From: Pedobacter cryoconitis
GTDB lineage: Bacteria; Bacteroidota; Bacteroidia; Sphingobacteriales; Sphingobacteriaceae
Length of the DNA stretch: 63,108 nucleotides
Assembly: GCA_019352875.1 (NCBI GenBank)
Contig: JAAAFW010000015.1
Coordinates: 1,885,935 to 1,949,042 of the forward strand
Direction: 5' to 3'
Shown here: one piece after another, positions 53,806 through 63,108 of the stretch
Numbering within the stretch: the first letter of the stretch is position 1
Layout of the letters: each line of letters starts with the position of its first letter
Translations under genes and position numbers: made by a program
The notes under the pieces: generated by a model
What the model was told of the DNA's origin: nothing
The model's input: only the letters and a program-made list of their open reading frames with translations
The model's database searches: none

Positions 53806-53813
53806 TACTTTTG
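53806..53813 (+). promoter_or_regulatory. -7 element of folC
   Basis: TACTTTTG fits TAnnTTTG, 18 bases before the folC ATG, so folC may be transcribed independently of the envelope operon. Confidence 0.5.
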
Positions 53814-53831
53814 CAGTATTAGTTTGAACTC

Positions 53832-55118
53832 ATGACATATTCACAAACCCTGGATTACCTGTATAACAGACTTCCAATGTTTACCCGCATCGGTGCTGCG
53901 GCCATGAAAAAAGATTTACACAATACCCTGGTTCTTTGCCAGGCACTGGATGATCCGCAGAACAAGTTTAAGAGCATCCATATAGGTGGTACAAATGGAA
54001 AGGGGTCCAGTTCTCATATGCTGGCCGCTATTTTACAAAAGGCCGGTTATAAAACCGGCCTTTACACTTCCCCGCATCTGAAAGACTTCAGGGAAAGAAT
54101 CCGTATCAACGGAGCGATGATCCCAACGTCTTCTGTCATTGATTTTACTGCCGAACAGCAAAATCTTATCGAAACAATACAACCCTCGTTTTTTGAAGTT
54201 ACAGTCGCAATGGCATTTTCGTGGTTCGCCCAGGAGAAAATCGATATCGCAGTAATTGAAGTTGGTCTGGGCGGACGTCTGGATTCTACGAATATTATTC
54301 AGCCAGAACTCTCTTTGATTACCAATATAAGCCTTGACCATACCAATCTTCTTGGTCACACTGTACAGGAAATAGCTGTAGAAAAAGCCGGGATTATAAA
54401 AAAAGAAATACCTGTTGTCATCGGAGAATCGCAATTAGAAACAGACGAGATCTTCAATGCAAAGGCTTCTTCATTATCGAGCCAGATCATATTTGCAGAT
54501 CAGGCATTATCTGTAAGCAACAGTTACAAAGACGGGCGGTTACTGGTTACTTCTGTCTACCAAGGATCTAACTGTATGTTTAAAGACCTCAGGTTGCAAC
54601 TTACTGGTACCTATCAACTCAAAAACATACTGGGCGTAATTCAGTCAGTACTTACATTGAGAAATAACGGTTATGACATTCCTGACACTGCAGTCAGAGA
54701 AGGTCTCGCAGCCACAACAGATCTAACGGGTTTACAAGGAAGATGGCAGACCTTGCAAGAAAACCCACTCATAATTTGTGATACAGGACATAACCTGGCC
54801 GGGATTAAAGAAGTACTAGATAATATCAATCAGACACCTCATAAAAAACTACGTTTTGTTATTGGAATGCTGAGTGACAAAGATGTTACCAGCGTTCTGC
54901 GGCTTTTACCTGCAGATGCCCTATATTATTTTTGCCAACCGGATCTGGAACGTGCGTTACCCGTAGCTGAACTGAAAAAATCAGCTAATGAAATAGGCTT
55001 ACAAGGTGAGCTGTACCAGAGTGTTGAGCTGGCAATTAATGCGGCGAAAGCAGATGCAGATACTGCCGACCTGATTTTTATAGGCGGAAGTACATTTGTC
55101 GTCGCGGAGGCGCTTTAA
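53832..55118 (+). CDS. folC: Folylpolyglutamate synthase / dihydrofolate synthase
   Basis: A 428-residue Mur-ligase-fold enzyme that adds glutamate to folates. P-loop GGTNGKGSSS near 51-60, TSPHLKDFRERIRING near 78 (folate site), EVGLGGRLDSTN near 147 and the C-terminal CDTGHNLAG near 318. Full length. It follows the envelope operon by 39 bases but has its own -7 element. Confidence 0.95.
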   Translation: MTYSQTLDYLYNRLPMFTRIGAAAMKKDLHNTLVLCQALDDPQNKFKSIHIGGTNGKGSSSHMLAAILQKAGYKTGLYTSPHLKDFRERIRINGAMIPTSSVIDFTAEQQNLIETIQPSFFEVTVAMAFSWFAQEKIDIAVIEVGLGGRLDSTNIIQPELSLITNISLDHTNLLGHTVQEIAVEKAGIIKKEIPVVIGESQLETDEIFNAKASSLSSQIIFADQALSVSNSYKDGRLLVTSVYQGSNCMFKDLRLQLTGTYQLKNILGVIQSVLTLRNNGYDIPDTAVREGLAATTDLTGLQGRWQTLQENPLIICDTGHNLAGIKEVLDNINQTPHKKLRFVIGMLSDKDVTSVLRLLPADALYYFCQPDLERALPVAELKKSANEIGLQGELYQSVELAINAAKADADTADLIFIGGSTFVVAEAL

Positions 55119-55186
55119 TATTAGCCGGGAAGTAAAGCCTAATTAACGCTGTCTACACAAACAGCAAAATCAATATAAAAATTAAA

Positions 55187-56851
55187 ATGAAAAAAAATTA
55201 CGTACTATTTGCAGCTTTATGTTGTCTTTACAGTGTGGGATTTGCACAGAAAAAACAAACAAACTCTGGTCAGACTGTTTATCCGGCAACTATAGACCGG
55301 CCGAGACTGGTTGTAGGACTGGTAGTGGACCAGATGAGATGGGATTATCTATACCGCTATTATGACCGTTATACAAACGGAGGTTTTAAACGCCTGATCA
55401 ACGAAGGGTTTTCAGCTGAGAATACATATATACCTTATACTCCAACTTACACAGCATGTGGTCATACAAGTATTTATACAGGGTCAGTACCGGCAATCAA
55501 TGGGATTATCGGTAATAACTGGTACGACCCTACCCTGAGAAGAAATGTGTATTGCACAGAGGATACAACTGTTAGCACTGTTGGTTCTAATACAAATGCC
55601 GGTGTAATGTCACCTAAAAATATGCTGAGCAGCACAATTACAGACGAGCTTAGACTAGCGACTAATTTTAAAGGAAAAGTAATTGGTTTATCCCTGAAAG
55701 ACCGTGGTTCTATACTTCCTGCCGGCCATACACCGACAGGTGCTTACTGGTATGACGGACAAACAGGCGACTGGATTACCAGTACTTATTACATGAAAGA
55801 ATTACCATCATGGGTATCTGGTTACAACAAGTTAAAAATGACTGATAAGTTCTATCAGCAGAACTGGAATACCTTATATCCAATTGATACGTATACCATG
55901 AGTACTGCAGATAATAAATCTTATGAAGGTAAAAATAAAGGTGAGTCTGCACCGGTATTTCCTCATCAGCTAAAACTATATGCAGGAAATAACTATGACA
56001 TGATCAAAAGTACTCCGCATGGAAATACAATGACTTTGGATCTTGCCAAGATTGCGATTAAAGCAGAAGAATTAGGTAAAGACAATATCACAGATTTCCT
56101 GGCAGTAAGCTGCTCATCAACTGACTACGTCGGTCACCAGTACGGACCAAATTCTATTGAAGCGGAAGATACTTATTTAAGATTTGACAAAGATTTGGAA
56201 GATTTCTTCAACTATCTGGATCAGACTGTAGGTAAAGGAAAATATCTTTTCTTTATATCGGCAGATCATGGTGCTGCACATGCACCCGGTTTTATGGCTG
56301 AAAATAAATTACCAGCAGGAACAACAAGCAATAAAGATATAGTGACCGGACTGAATGCATATTTAGAGACCGAGTTCAAAATGAAGAAAATTGCACTAAC
56401 CGCAATGAATAACCAGATCATTTATGACCACAAGAACCCGGAATTGAAAAAACTGGATTTTACTGCTGTTAAAGCTGCGACCATTACTTATCTGAAAACA
56501 TTGGATGGATTCGCTGATGCTGTAGACTTAGCACGCGTTTCCGAAAGCACCATTCCTGCAATCCAAAAGGAAATGATAACAAATGGGTATAATGCACAAC
56601 GCAGTGGCGATGTCTATTTCATCTTAAAACCACATTGGTTTGATGGTAGTGCAACGGGTACCACTCATGGTTCATGGAGTCCCTATGACTCCCATATTCC
56701 GCTGGTATTTATGGGCTGGAACGTTAAAGCAGGCAAAACTAATCAGACTTATCATATGACAGACATCGCGGCCACACTTGCAGCAATGCTTCACATTCAG
56801 ATGCCAAGCGGGTCAGTTGGACGACCAATTACCGAACTCACTCATCAGTAA
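55187..56851 (+). CDS. pafA: PafA-like alkaline phosphatase family enzyme
   Basis: A 554-residue exported metallophosphatase. Signal peptide about 1-20 (ending VGFAQ). The alkaline-phosphatase fold begins VVGLVVDQMRWDYLYRYY with the metal ligand D at about 48, the nucleophilic Thr lies in YTPTYTACGHTSIYTG near 85-95, the substrate-binding KDR lies near 181 in SLKDRGS, and further zinc ligands lie in DYVGHQYG and SADHGAAH. Likely a periplasmic phosphomonoesterase of the PafA type. Monocistronic, ended by a terminator. Confidence 0.9.
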   Translation: MKKNYVLFAALCCLYSVGFAQKKQTNSGQTVYPATIDRPRLVVGLVVDQMRWDYLYRYYDRYTNGGFKRLINEGFSAENTYIPYTPTYTACGHTSIYTGSVPAINGIIGNNWYDPTLRRNVYCTEDTTVSTVGSNTNAGVMSPKNMLSSTITDELRLATNFKGKVIGLSLKDRGSILPAGHTPTGAYWYDGQTGDWITSTYYMKELPSWVSGYNKLKMTDKFYQQNWNTLYPIDTYTMSTADNKSYEGKNKGESAPVFPHQLKLYAGNNYDMIKSTPHGNTMTLDLAKIAIKAEELGKDNITDFLAVSCSSTDYVGHQYGPNSIEAEDTYLRFDKDLEDFFNYLDQTVGKGKYLFFISADHGAAHAPGFMAENKLPAGTTSNKDIVTGLNAYLETEFKMKKIALTAMNNQIIYDHKNPELKKLDFTAVKAATITYLKTLDGFADAVDLARVSESTIPAIQKEMITNGYNAQRSGDVYFILKPHWFDGSATGTTHGSWSPYDSHIPLVFMGWNVKAGKTNQTYHMTDIAATLAAMLHIQMPSGSVGRPITELTHQ

Positions 56852-56856
56852 ATATC

Positions 56857-56883
56857 AAAGCCGCATAACCTGCGGCTTTTTTT
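56857..56883 (+). terminator. Intrinsic terminator after pafA
   Basis: AAAGCCGCA, loop TAACC, TGCGGCTTT followed by T-run. Confidence 0.92.
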
Positions 56884-57065
56884 ATACCCTTATATCTCCG
56901 GTTCCATACCCGAAACCACGTATATACGTTTAAGACAGTAGGGAACTTGCCACCAATATCCGACAGTTCTAATTACATCTCATTAGTTACAAATACCGCT
57001 TAACATATATTTATCGGTATTAAATAGAAATAGTTAACTTTATGAGCCAAATATAATTTCAATTA

Positions 57066-60000
57066 ATGGAGAAAATTCAAAGCTACCAACCCAAACATAA
57101 AATACGTTTCGTAACTGCGGCCGCACTTTTTGACGGACATGATGCTACAATTAATATCATGCGCAGGATCTTGCAATCTTCAGGTGCAGAAGTAATTCAT
57201 TTAGGGCATAACCGATCTGTTGACGAGGTCGTAAATTGTGCCATACAAGAAGATGTACAGGGCATTGCGATGACTTCTTACCAGGGTGGGCATCTTGAGT
57301 ACTTTAAATATATGTATGATCTGCTTCAGGAGAGAGGCGCAACACATATCAAAATATTCGCCGGGGGCGGTGGAGTAATTCTTCCGGCTGAAATAAAAGA
57401 ACTGGAGGATTATGGAATAAGCAAAATCTATTCTCCAGATGACGGAAGAAAAATGGGACTACAAGGTATGATCAATCATATGCTTGAAAACACAGATTTC
57501 ATTACAACAACACGTATCACAACCGAATTAAGAGACATTCCACTAAAAGTGGTAAAAAGCATTGCATCTGCAATAACAGTAGCGGAGAACGACCCTAAAG
57601 GAGCCCAGTCCTTTGTTGACAAACTGAAAGAACTTTCTAAAGAAAAAAAAACTCCCGTTTTAGGTATTACCGGAACTGGCGGATCAGGAAAATCGTCACT
57701 CGTAGACGAACTGGTCAGAAGATTTTTGATAGAAGTGCCTGGCAAAACAATGGCCATTATTTCTGTAGATCCGTCCAAAAGGAAAACAGGAGGTGCATTA
57801 TTGGGTGACAGGATTAGAATGAACGCCATAAATGATCCCAGGATCTATATGCGATCGTTAGCAACAAGACAGGCAAACCTTGCACTTTCAGTCAATGTAC
57901 AGGAAAGTATTGATATCTGTAAAGCGGCTGGTTATGATCTGATCATTGTCGAAACGTCTGGTATTGGACAATCCGATACTGAAATTACAGATCACTGTGA
58001 TGTTTCCCTCTATGTCATGACACCAGAATTTGGAGCGGCAACACAGCTCGAAAAAATAGACATGCTCGATTTTGCCGATTTGGTTGCCATCAATAAGTTT
58101 GATAAACGCGGTGCACTGGATGCCTTAAGAGACGTAAGAAAACAATATAAAAGGAATCATAATTTGTTTGATGCCGGCGACGATGAAATACCCGTCTATG
58201 GAACGATGGCTTCCCAATTCAATGATCCTGGTATGAATAACCTATTCACCGCGTTGATCAATTCAATTAAAACGAAAACAAACGTCGAGTTCAGTACGAC
58301 TCAAAAGTTCGTATCGCAAACCTCAGAAAAAACATATATCATCCCACCCGACCGCATAAGATATCTTGCCGAAATCGCAGAATCCAGTACAGCTTATAAT
58401 GAGTGGGTCACACAACAATGTCAGCTGGCCACTAAACTTTATCAGCTTCAGGGCACTTTAGCACTAATTGAAAATCGCACCGGTTTAGCGGAATCTGGCT
58501 TATCATCAGCTACGCATGATCTGAAAATTGTTTTGGAAGACATGGTATCACGTCTCGAAGAACAGCTCGACGGTCAATGCAAAAGGTTAATCAGGGAGTG
58601 GCCAGAAACCCTACAAAAATATAAAGCAGAATACTTTGTCTATCAGGTCCGGGATAAAGAAATTAAACAGCCTTTATATTATCAGTCACTTTCACAGTTA
58701 CAGATTCCTAAAATTTCCCTGCCGAGATATAAAGATTGGGGTGATATTCTCCGCTGGCTACTTACGGAAAATGTACCCGGAGAGTTTCCCTATGCAGCTG
58801 GTGTCTTCCCGCTGAAAAGAGAGGGAGAAGATCCCACAAGAATGTTTGCCGGCGAGGGAGGTCCGGAAAGAACAAATAAACGTTTCCATTATGTATCATT
58901 AGGTCAGCCGGCGCACCGGCTCTCCACTGCGTTTGATTCGGTAACCCTTTACGGCGAAGACCCGCATATCAGACCTGATATTTACGGAAAAATAGGAAAT
59001 TCAGGGGTAAGTATCGCTACTTTGGATGATGCAAAAAAGCTTTACTCTGGCTTTAATCTATGTGCTTCTTCTACCTCAGTCTCCATGACGATTAACGGCC
59101 CGGCACCAATGCTTTTAGGCTTTTTTATGAACGTAGCCATTGATCAGCAATGCGAATTATATATTAAATCTGAAGGATTGGAAGCAGAGACTGAAGAAAA
59201 GATTAAAGCTATATATGCTGCAAAAAAAATAGAAAGGCCCGTATACAACGGCGAGCTGCCGACTGGAAATGATGGACTGGGTTTAATGTTATTGGGGGTT
59301 ACAGGTGATGAGATTTTACCTGCAGCGATTTATAATAAAATAAAAGCACATGCTATCAGTACAGTGCGCGGTACAGTACAGGCAGATATTCTCAAGGAAG
59401 ATCAGGCGCAAAATACCTGCATATTCTCAACAGAATTTGCGCTGAGGATGATGGGTGATATACAAAAGTATTTTATTGATCAGAAGGTAAGAAACTTCTA
59501 TTCTGTATCTATTTCTGGCTATCACATAGCTGAAGCTGGTGCCAACCCGATAAGCCAGCTTGCGTTTACGCTCAGTAATGGATTTACTTTTGTAGAATAT
59601 TACCTCAGCAGAGGTATGCATATTGACGATTTTGCACCAAACCTGTCCTTCTTCTTTTCTAACGGCATAGATCCTGAATATGCCGTAATTGGCAGGGTCG
59701 CCAGACGCATCTGGGCGAAAGCTATAAAAAATAAGTATAAAGGAAATGACCGTTCGCAAAAGCTCAAATATCACATTCAGACTTCTGGCCGGTCTTTACA
59801 TGCACAGGAAATAGACTTTAACGACATCAGGACAACGCTTCAGGCTTTATATGCAATATACGATAACTGCAATTCACTTCATACCAATGCTTATGATGAA
59901 GCTATCACTACCCCTACCGAAGAATCAGTACGCAGAGCTATGGCGATACAACTGATCATCAACCGGGAGCTAGGCCTTGCAAAGAATGAAAACCCTATTC

Positions 60001-60467
60001 AAGGTGCATTTATCATCGAAGAACTTACAGATTTAGTAGAAGATGCTGTACTCACGGAATTTAGACGGATAAATGACCGTGGAGGAGTTCTGGGCGCAAT
60101 GGAGACGATGTATCAACGCGGAAAAATACAGGAAGAAAGTCTGTATTATGAAACGCTCAAACATAATGGAGAATACCCGATAGTTGGCGTGAATACATTC
60201 TTGAACAAAAAAGGATCTCCAACAGTTACACCAGGAGAAGTGATACGCGCAACTGAAGAAGAGAAACAATATCAGATCAATGCTTTAACCAACTTTCAAA
60301 AACGAAATGAGGACACTAAGGAGAAGATATTGGAAGAATTACAACGGAAAGCGGTGCTTGGAGATAATATTTTCGAGGCGTTAATGGATGCCTGCAAGAT
60401 TTGCTCCCTGGGACAAATCTCCAAAGCATTATACGCTGTCGGCGGGCAATATAGGCGTAATATGTAA
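57066..60467 (+). CDS. icmF: Fused isobutyryl-CoA mutase (IcmF)
   Basis: An 1133-residue fusion. Residues about 10-140 form the B12-binding domain (DGHDAT at 23-28; the usual DxHxxG motif has T here in place of G). The G-protein chaperone domain (about 150-420) has its P-loop GTGGSGKSS at 203-211 and an ISVDPSKRKTGG switch segment. The acyl-CoA mutase domain follows (about 570-1120), with segments such as GEFPYAAGVFP and the TIM-barrel signature TSVSMTINGPAPM near 672-684. It interconverts isobutyryl-CoA and butyryl-CoA using adenosylcobalamin, with GTP-dependent loading. No acyl-CoA partner genes are adjacent. The preceding 214 bases show no riboswitch I can recognise. Confidence 0.95.
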   Translation: MEKIQSYQPKHKIRFVTAAALFDGHDATINIMRRILQSSGAEVIHLGHNRSVDEVVNCAIQEDVQGIAMTSYQGGHLEYFKYMYDLLQERGATHIKIFAGGGGVILPAEIKELEDYGISKIYSPDDGRKMGLQGMINHMLENTDFITTTRITTELRDIPLKVVKSIASAITVAENDPKGAQSFVDKLKELSKEKKTPVLGITGTGGSGKSSLVDELVRRFLIEVPGKTMAIISVDPSKRKTGGALLGDRIRMNAINDPRIYMRSLATRQANLALSVNVQESIDICKAAGYDLIIVETSGIGQSDTEITDHCDVSLYVMTPEFGAATQLEKIDMLDFADLVAINKFDKRGALDALRDVRKQYKRNHNLFDAGDDEIPVYGTMASQFNDPGMNNLFTALINSIKTKTNVEFSTTQKFVSQTSEKTYIIPPDRIRYLAEIAESSTAYNEWVTQQCQLATKLYQLQGTLALIENRTGLAESGLSSATHDLKIVLEDMVSRLEEQLDGQCKRLIREWPETLQKYKAEYFVYQVRDKEIKQPLYYQSLSQLQIPKISLPRYKDWGDILRWLLTENVPGEFPYAAGVFPLKREGEDPTRMFAGEGGPERTNKRFHYVSLGQPAHRLSTAFDSVTLYGEDPHIRPDIYGKIGNSGVSIATLDDAKKLYSGFNLCASSTSVSMTINGPAPMLLGFFMNVAIDQQCELYIKSEGLEAETEEKIKAIYAAKKIERPVYNGELPTGNDGLGLMLLGVTGDEILPAAIYNKIKAHAISTVRGTVQADILKEDQAQNTCIFSTEFALRMMGDIQKYFIDQKVRNFYSVSISGYHIAEAGANPISQLAFTLSNGFTFVEYYLSRGMHIDDFAPNLSFFFSNGIDPEYAVIGRVARRIWAKAIKNKYKGNDRSQKLKYHIQTSGRSLHAQEIDFNDIRTTLQALYAIYDNCNSLHTNAYDEAITTPTEESVRRAMAIQLIINRELGLAKNENPIQGAFIIEELTDLVEDAVLTEFRRINDRGGVLGAMETMYQRGKIQEESLYYETLKHNGEYPIVGVNTFLNKKGSPTVTPGEVIRATEEEKQYQINALTNFQKRNEDTKEKILEELQRKAVLGDNIFEALMDACKICSLGQISKALYAVGGQYRRNM

Positions 60468-60487
60468 CCTTATCCCGTGTAATAAGC

Positions 60488-60524
60488 AAAAAGGGCAGAT
60501 CATATACTTGATCTGCCCTTTTTT
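60488..60524. terminator. Bidirectional terminator between icmF and desaturase
   Basis: AAAAAGGGCAGATCA pairs with TGATCTGCCCTTTTT (15 bp) around six bases, with a T-run on both sides. Confidence 0.93.
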
Positions 60525-60546
60525 ATGAGTTAATATATCCTAAAAA

Positions 60547-61527
60547 CTACGCGTGAATCCAGCTGAATTTATATTCCATAGTGGGATTTTTCATTCTTTC
60601 CGCGACACGAAGCAATCGGTTAGGAAGTGCCATTATATAATCACGTGCTTTTTCACCAGCATCATCTAAATCACGCATACCGTCAATTTTCCATTCTTCA
60701 ATAAGTTGCTGCATAATTTCAACGTAATCTACAGCTGTATAAACACCTAAACGTTGCGCGGCATCTGTGAAGTGTCCGAAAGTTTGTCCCATTTTCATTC
60801 CCATTTCCCTCAGGAAATGAGCTGGCATAACGATCTTTTTACGCATCATATCTTCAAATGCAATCATTGCCTCATTGGGATCAACCTCAAATATTTTTGA
60901 CATGAAGTCTTTATAAGCCTTTGCATGTCTTGCTTCATCAGAAGCAATTACACCACACATTTTTGACAATAAGGTATCACCATCTTTTTTAGCTAAAGAG
61001 GCTACCCTTCTGTGAGATATATTAGTTGCAAGTTCCTGGAAGCTTGTGTAAATAAAATTCCTGTAAGGATCATGGCCTGTACCGATATCAAATCCGTCAG
61101 CAATCAGATACTGAGTTGATATTTCCATCTGACGCATATCAACACGCCCAGAAAGGTATAAATATTTATTTAATAGGTCACCGTGCCTATTCTCTTCAGC
61201 AGTCCAGTGTCTTACCCACTTCATCCATCCACCTTGTTCATTTCTCGAAATCCCGTCAACCATGGCTAACCATGATTCATAAGTTGGTAAAGCTTCCTCT
61301 GTGATCGTATCACCGATCAGAACTGCTACAAGATCATAAGAAAGATCGTTAGCATTTTCACGCAAAGATTTTATATCCTGGATAAAGGTTTCACTGGTCG
61401 AAACAGGCAAGAAATCAGTCGGCTGCCAATTGGTATCAATCGGTTTGAGGTAAGTATCCATCATATCAAGCATATACTGCTCAATGTGAAGCATCACTTC
61501 CCTTCTTTTTTCAGCAAAAAAACTCAT
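60547..61527 (-). CDS. Acyl-ACP desaturase family di-iron enzyme
   Basis: A 326-residue soluble desaturase that introduces a cis double bond into acyl-ACP chains. Two di-iron motifs: EENRHG near 111-116 and DEARHA near 196-201, typical of the plant stearoyl-ACP desaturase and bacterial DesA group. The fold is helical with conserved GIxxxExxGxxxWxRxW-like residues near 90-105 (here ISRNEQGGWMKWVRHW). Oxygen dependence and reductase partner are not visible. The -7 element TATCTTTG lies 25 bases upstream. Confidence 0.92.
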   Translation of the reverse strand: MSFFAEKRREVMLHIEQYMLDMMDTYLKPIDTNWQPTDFLPVSTSETFIQDIKSLRENANDLSYDLVAVLIGDTITEEALPTYESWLAMVDGISRNEQGGWMKWVRHWTAEENRHGDLLNKYLYLSGRVDMRQMEISTQYLIADGFDIGTGHDPYRNFIYTSFQELATNISHRRVASLAKKDGDTLLSKMCGVIASDEARHAKAYKDFMSKIFEVDPNEAMIAFEDMMRKKIVMPAHFLREMGMKMGQTFGHFTDAAQRLGVYTAVDYVEIMQQLIEEWKIDGMRDLDDAGEKARDYIMALPNRLLRVAERMKNPTMEYKFSWIHA

Positions 61528-61551
61528 TTTGTGTGTGTTTTAGTTTATAGT

Positions 61552-61559
61552 CAAAGATA
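61552..61559 (-). promoter_or_regulatory. -7 element of desaturase gene
   Basis: TATCTTTG on the minus strand fits TAnnTTTG. Confidence 0.5.
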
Positions 61560-61571
61560 ACCAAAATTTTA

Positions 61572-62885
61572 TCAAATTGGCTTTCCACCTTTATAAATCA
61601 CCCCATCTTTCATTACAAAATGCACTTTGAGAATAGAATTAATGTCATTTTCAAGATTAATATCCACAGCAATTATATCCGCTAAATACCCTTTTTTAAT
61701 AATCCCAATTCTTTTTTCCCAATTTAACTGTTTAGCTGCGTTTATAGTAGCAAACTTAAGTACATCCGGCACCGGAACACCAGCTTCATGATAACCGATT
61801 AAAGTATGTTTTGAAGGTAAACCATAAGGCAGATTTACCTCAATATAATCGTCAGAACCTGCGGCAATTGTTACACCCATTTTTATAGCACGGTTCAAGC
61901 GCTTAGCCAGTCTTTTTAAATAAGATGCCATATCAGCGGAACTATCTTCACCGGGATAGGCAATCCTTGCATAATTAGCCATAACTACACTGTCACCATC
62001 TGTAGGAACAAGAATTACGCCCCTTTTAGCCATCAGTTTTAATGTTGAATCCTGAACATTATAACCATGTTCTATTCCGTCAACACCTGCCAATACTGCA
62101 TTATGTATTGATTCTGCATCGGTTGCATGTGCAGTAACCCGCAGACCATAACGATGTGCTTCTTTCACTGCTGACTCCATCTCCAGAATAGATAATGAAG
62201 TACGGTTAGGAACGTTATCCGCAAAAATTTTGATAACGGTGGCGCCCTGATTCACATTTTCTCTGACCGCTTTAATGATATCGTCCCTTCCGTTTACGAT
62301 CCGGTATTCATCATCCGCAAGATGTCTGTGTTTATAAATTAAACCTGGCAATTGACCACCCTCGCTCGCCAACCCTGGTCCGGAACTACGCATTCTTGGA
62401 CCAGGAACTAATCCGTTATCAATCGCATTCATCAAAGCGATATCTGCGAACTGACCTGAATTCCCGAGATCCTGAACAGCTGTTATTCCTTCCTGTAAAT
62501 AGGCTTTTGCGCGCACCGTTCCGTATATCGCACGATAGGCATCACCTTCCATCGCGAGTGTCTTCAACAGAGACTGGGCCGAGTAATCCATATTAGGCTT
62601 TAATTCCTCGCGAAACAACAGGTGTGTATGTGCATCTATTAAACCAGGTAAGACAGTGTAAGCGCTTAAGTCAATTAGAACATAATCAGCTTTCTCTTTC
62701 TCAGTAAGTTCCTGTTCTTTCTTGACATCTACGATCTTATTGCCACTAACAAGAATAATCTGTCCTTTGATAAAAGTTCCGTTCCCTGAGTCAAATGTTT
62801 TGCCTGCCTTGATCAGGTATTTATTGCTTTGAGCCGATAACAAGGCGGGAATGCAGCATAAAACTGTGAAGAGCATTTTTTTCAT
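61572..62885 (-). CDS. Exported amidohydrolase family protein
   Basis: A 437-residue metal-dependent hydrolase with a signal peptide (about 1-18, ending LLSAQ). The metal-binding DAHTHL is near 83-88 and further ligands lie in VTAHAT near 229, the carboxylated-lysine-type segment TVIKIFAD near 200, IEHG near 252 and the terminal GSDD motif near 343. The closest relatives are imidazolonepropionase/prolidase-like amidohydrolases (Xaa-Pro dipeptidase, subtype III), often exported in Bacteroidota. Substrate unknown, likely a peptide or amide. The frame opens five codons upstream; the ATG at 62885 fits the signal peptide. Monocistronic. Confidence 0.88.
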   Translation of the reverse strand: MKKMLFTVLCCIPALLSAQSNKYLIKAGKTFDSGNGTFIKGQIILVSGNKIVDVKKEQELTEKEKADYVLIDLSAYTVLPGLIDAHTHLLFREELKPNMDYSAQSLLKTLAMEGDAYRAIYGTVRAKAYLQEGITAVQDLGNSGQFADIALMNAIDNGLVPGPRMRSSGPGLASEGGQLPGLIYKHRHLADDEYRIVNGRDDIIKAVRENVNQGATVIKIFADNVPNRTSLSILEMESAVKEAHRYGLRVTAHATDAESIHNAVLAGVDGIEHGYNVQDSTLKLMAKRGVILVPTDGDSVVMANYARIAYPGEDSSADMASYLKRLAKRLNRAIKMGVTIAAGSDDYIEVNLPYGLPSKHTLIGYHEAGVPVPDVLKFATINAAKQLNWEKRIGIIKKGYLADIIAVDINLENDINSILKVHFVMKDGVIYKGGKPI

Positions 62886-63041
62886 ACACACAAATAACAA
62901 AAAATATCCGGAGATACAGTTATGAATCGATAACAGATTAGACTGAGTAAATGATCAGGAAAGAATTAAAGAGATGAAGCAGAGGCTTCAGGTTTGTAGC
63001 GGCAGCGGAGATCTCCAGTGGAAAAAAGCTTGTAAACAAGA

Positions 63042-63069
63042 AAAGCCTGTAGTTTTCACTACAGGCTTT
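63042..63069 (-). terminator. rRNA operon terminator
   Basis: AAAGCCTGTAGT and its exact complement flank TTTC. On the minus strand it follows the 5S rRNA. Confidence 0.85.
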
Positions 63070-63079
63070 CTTTAAGATT

Positions 63080-63108
63080 TGGCACCGACCTACTCTCCCA
63101 CGTGTTAC
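63080..63108 (-). rRNA. rrf: 5S ribosomal RNA, 3' end only
   Basis: The minus strand reads GTAACACGTGGGAGAGTAGG then TCGGTGCC, the conserved 3' part of Bacteroidota 5S rRNA. The rest, and the 23S and 16S genes, lie beyond the window. The 3' end near 63080 is approximate. Confidence 0.88.

Noticed and set aside
57066..60467. Methylmalonyl-CoA mutase
   Set aside because: The single chain with B12, P-loop GTPase and mutase domains in that order is the IcmF architecture, not MutA/MutB.
62886..63041. tRNA or other small RNA between amidohydrolase and 5S rRNA
   Set aside because: No cloverleaf or conserved tRNA elements are seen; only a short GGAGATCTCC palindrome and the rRNA terminator.

Overview
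The window looks like a chromosomal segment from a member of the Bacteroidota, most likely Sphingobacteriaceae (Pedobacter-like). The evidence is an adjacent SusC/SusD pair, DUF4294 and DUF4783 proteins, an IcmF-type fused acyl-CoA mutase, a bacillithiol deacetylase, a HU-CCDC81/SPOR protein beside ExbB/ExbD, AT-rich spacers, few Shine-Dalgarno sequences, and many copies of the Bacteroidota -7 promoter element TAnnTTTG. No insertion sequence, prophage, CRISPR array or tRNA was recognised. The 3' end of a 5S rRNA lies on the minus strand at the right edge, so an rRNA operon runs out of the window there.

Left part (1-14.8 kb) is the accessory section. It opens with two unrecognised neighbouring proteins that share an internal module and a cysteine/proline C-terminal tail. 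A YdeI-like protein, a quinone oxidoreductase, three poorly known membrane or secreted proteins and a TauE/SafE permease follow. Two small regulatory circuits can be read from the DNA: a Crp/Fnr regulator and a short-chain dehydrogenase that each have the same 16-bp palindrome upstream, and a TetR regulator divergent from a saccharopine-dehydrogenase-like protein with two palindromic operators between them. A lone secreted GH32 fructan hydrolase, a lysine 6-aminotransferase, a repeat-rich spacer and a small secreted peptide complete this part.

Middle part (14.8-35.6 kb) is mostly housekeeping: TlpA-like thioredoxin; a minus-strand run DUF4294, glutathione peroxidase, bshB1, acyl-CoA dehydrogenase; a plus-strand run RelA/SpoT homologue, Fur-family regulator, purA, pabB; a minus-strand run DUF4783, nadC, plsY, M48 protease; then gpmI with a lipoprotein, a TPR protein, lon, an LpxR-like protein, arfB and cmk. 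Perfect intrinsic terminators separate most of these units.

Right part (35.6-63.1 kb) has a SusC/SusD pair divergent from an AraC regulator, ribosomal protein S1 with an unusual start region, a DCC thiol oxidoreductase, pyrR-pyrB, and a six-gene envelope operon (TPR protein, beta-barrel, HU-CCDC81/SPOR, ExbB, ExbD, TonB/TolA-like) followed by folC. PafA-like phosphatase, icmF, an acyl-ACP desaturase and a secreted amidohydrolase come next, then the rRNA operon edge. The envelope operon looks like a Tol-Pal-type energised machine that links the inner membrane, peptidoglycan and outer membrane. Together with the paired proteins at the left edge it is the best candidate here for undescribed biology.
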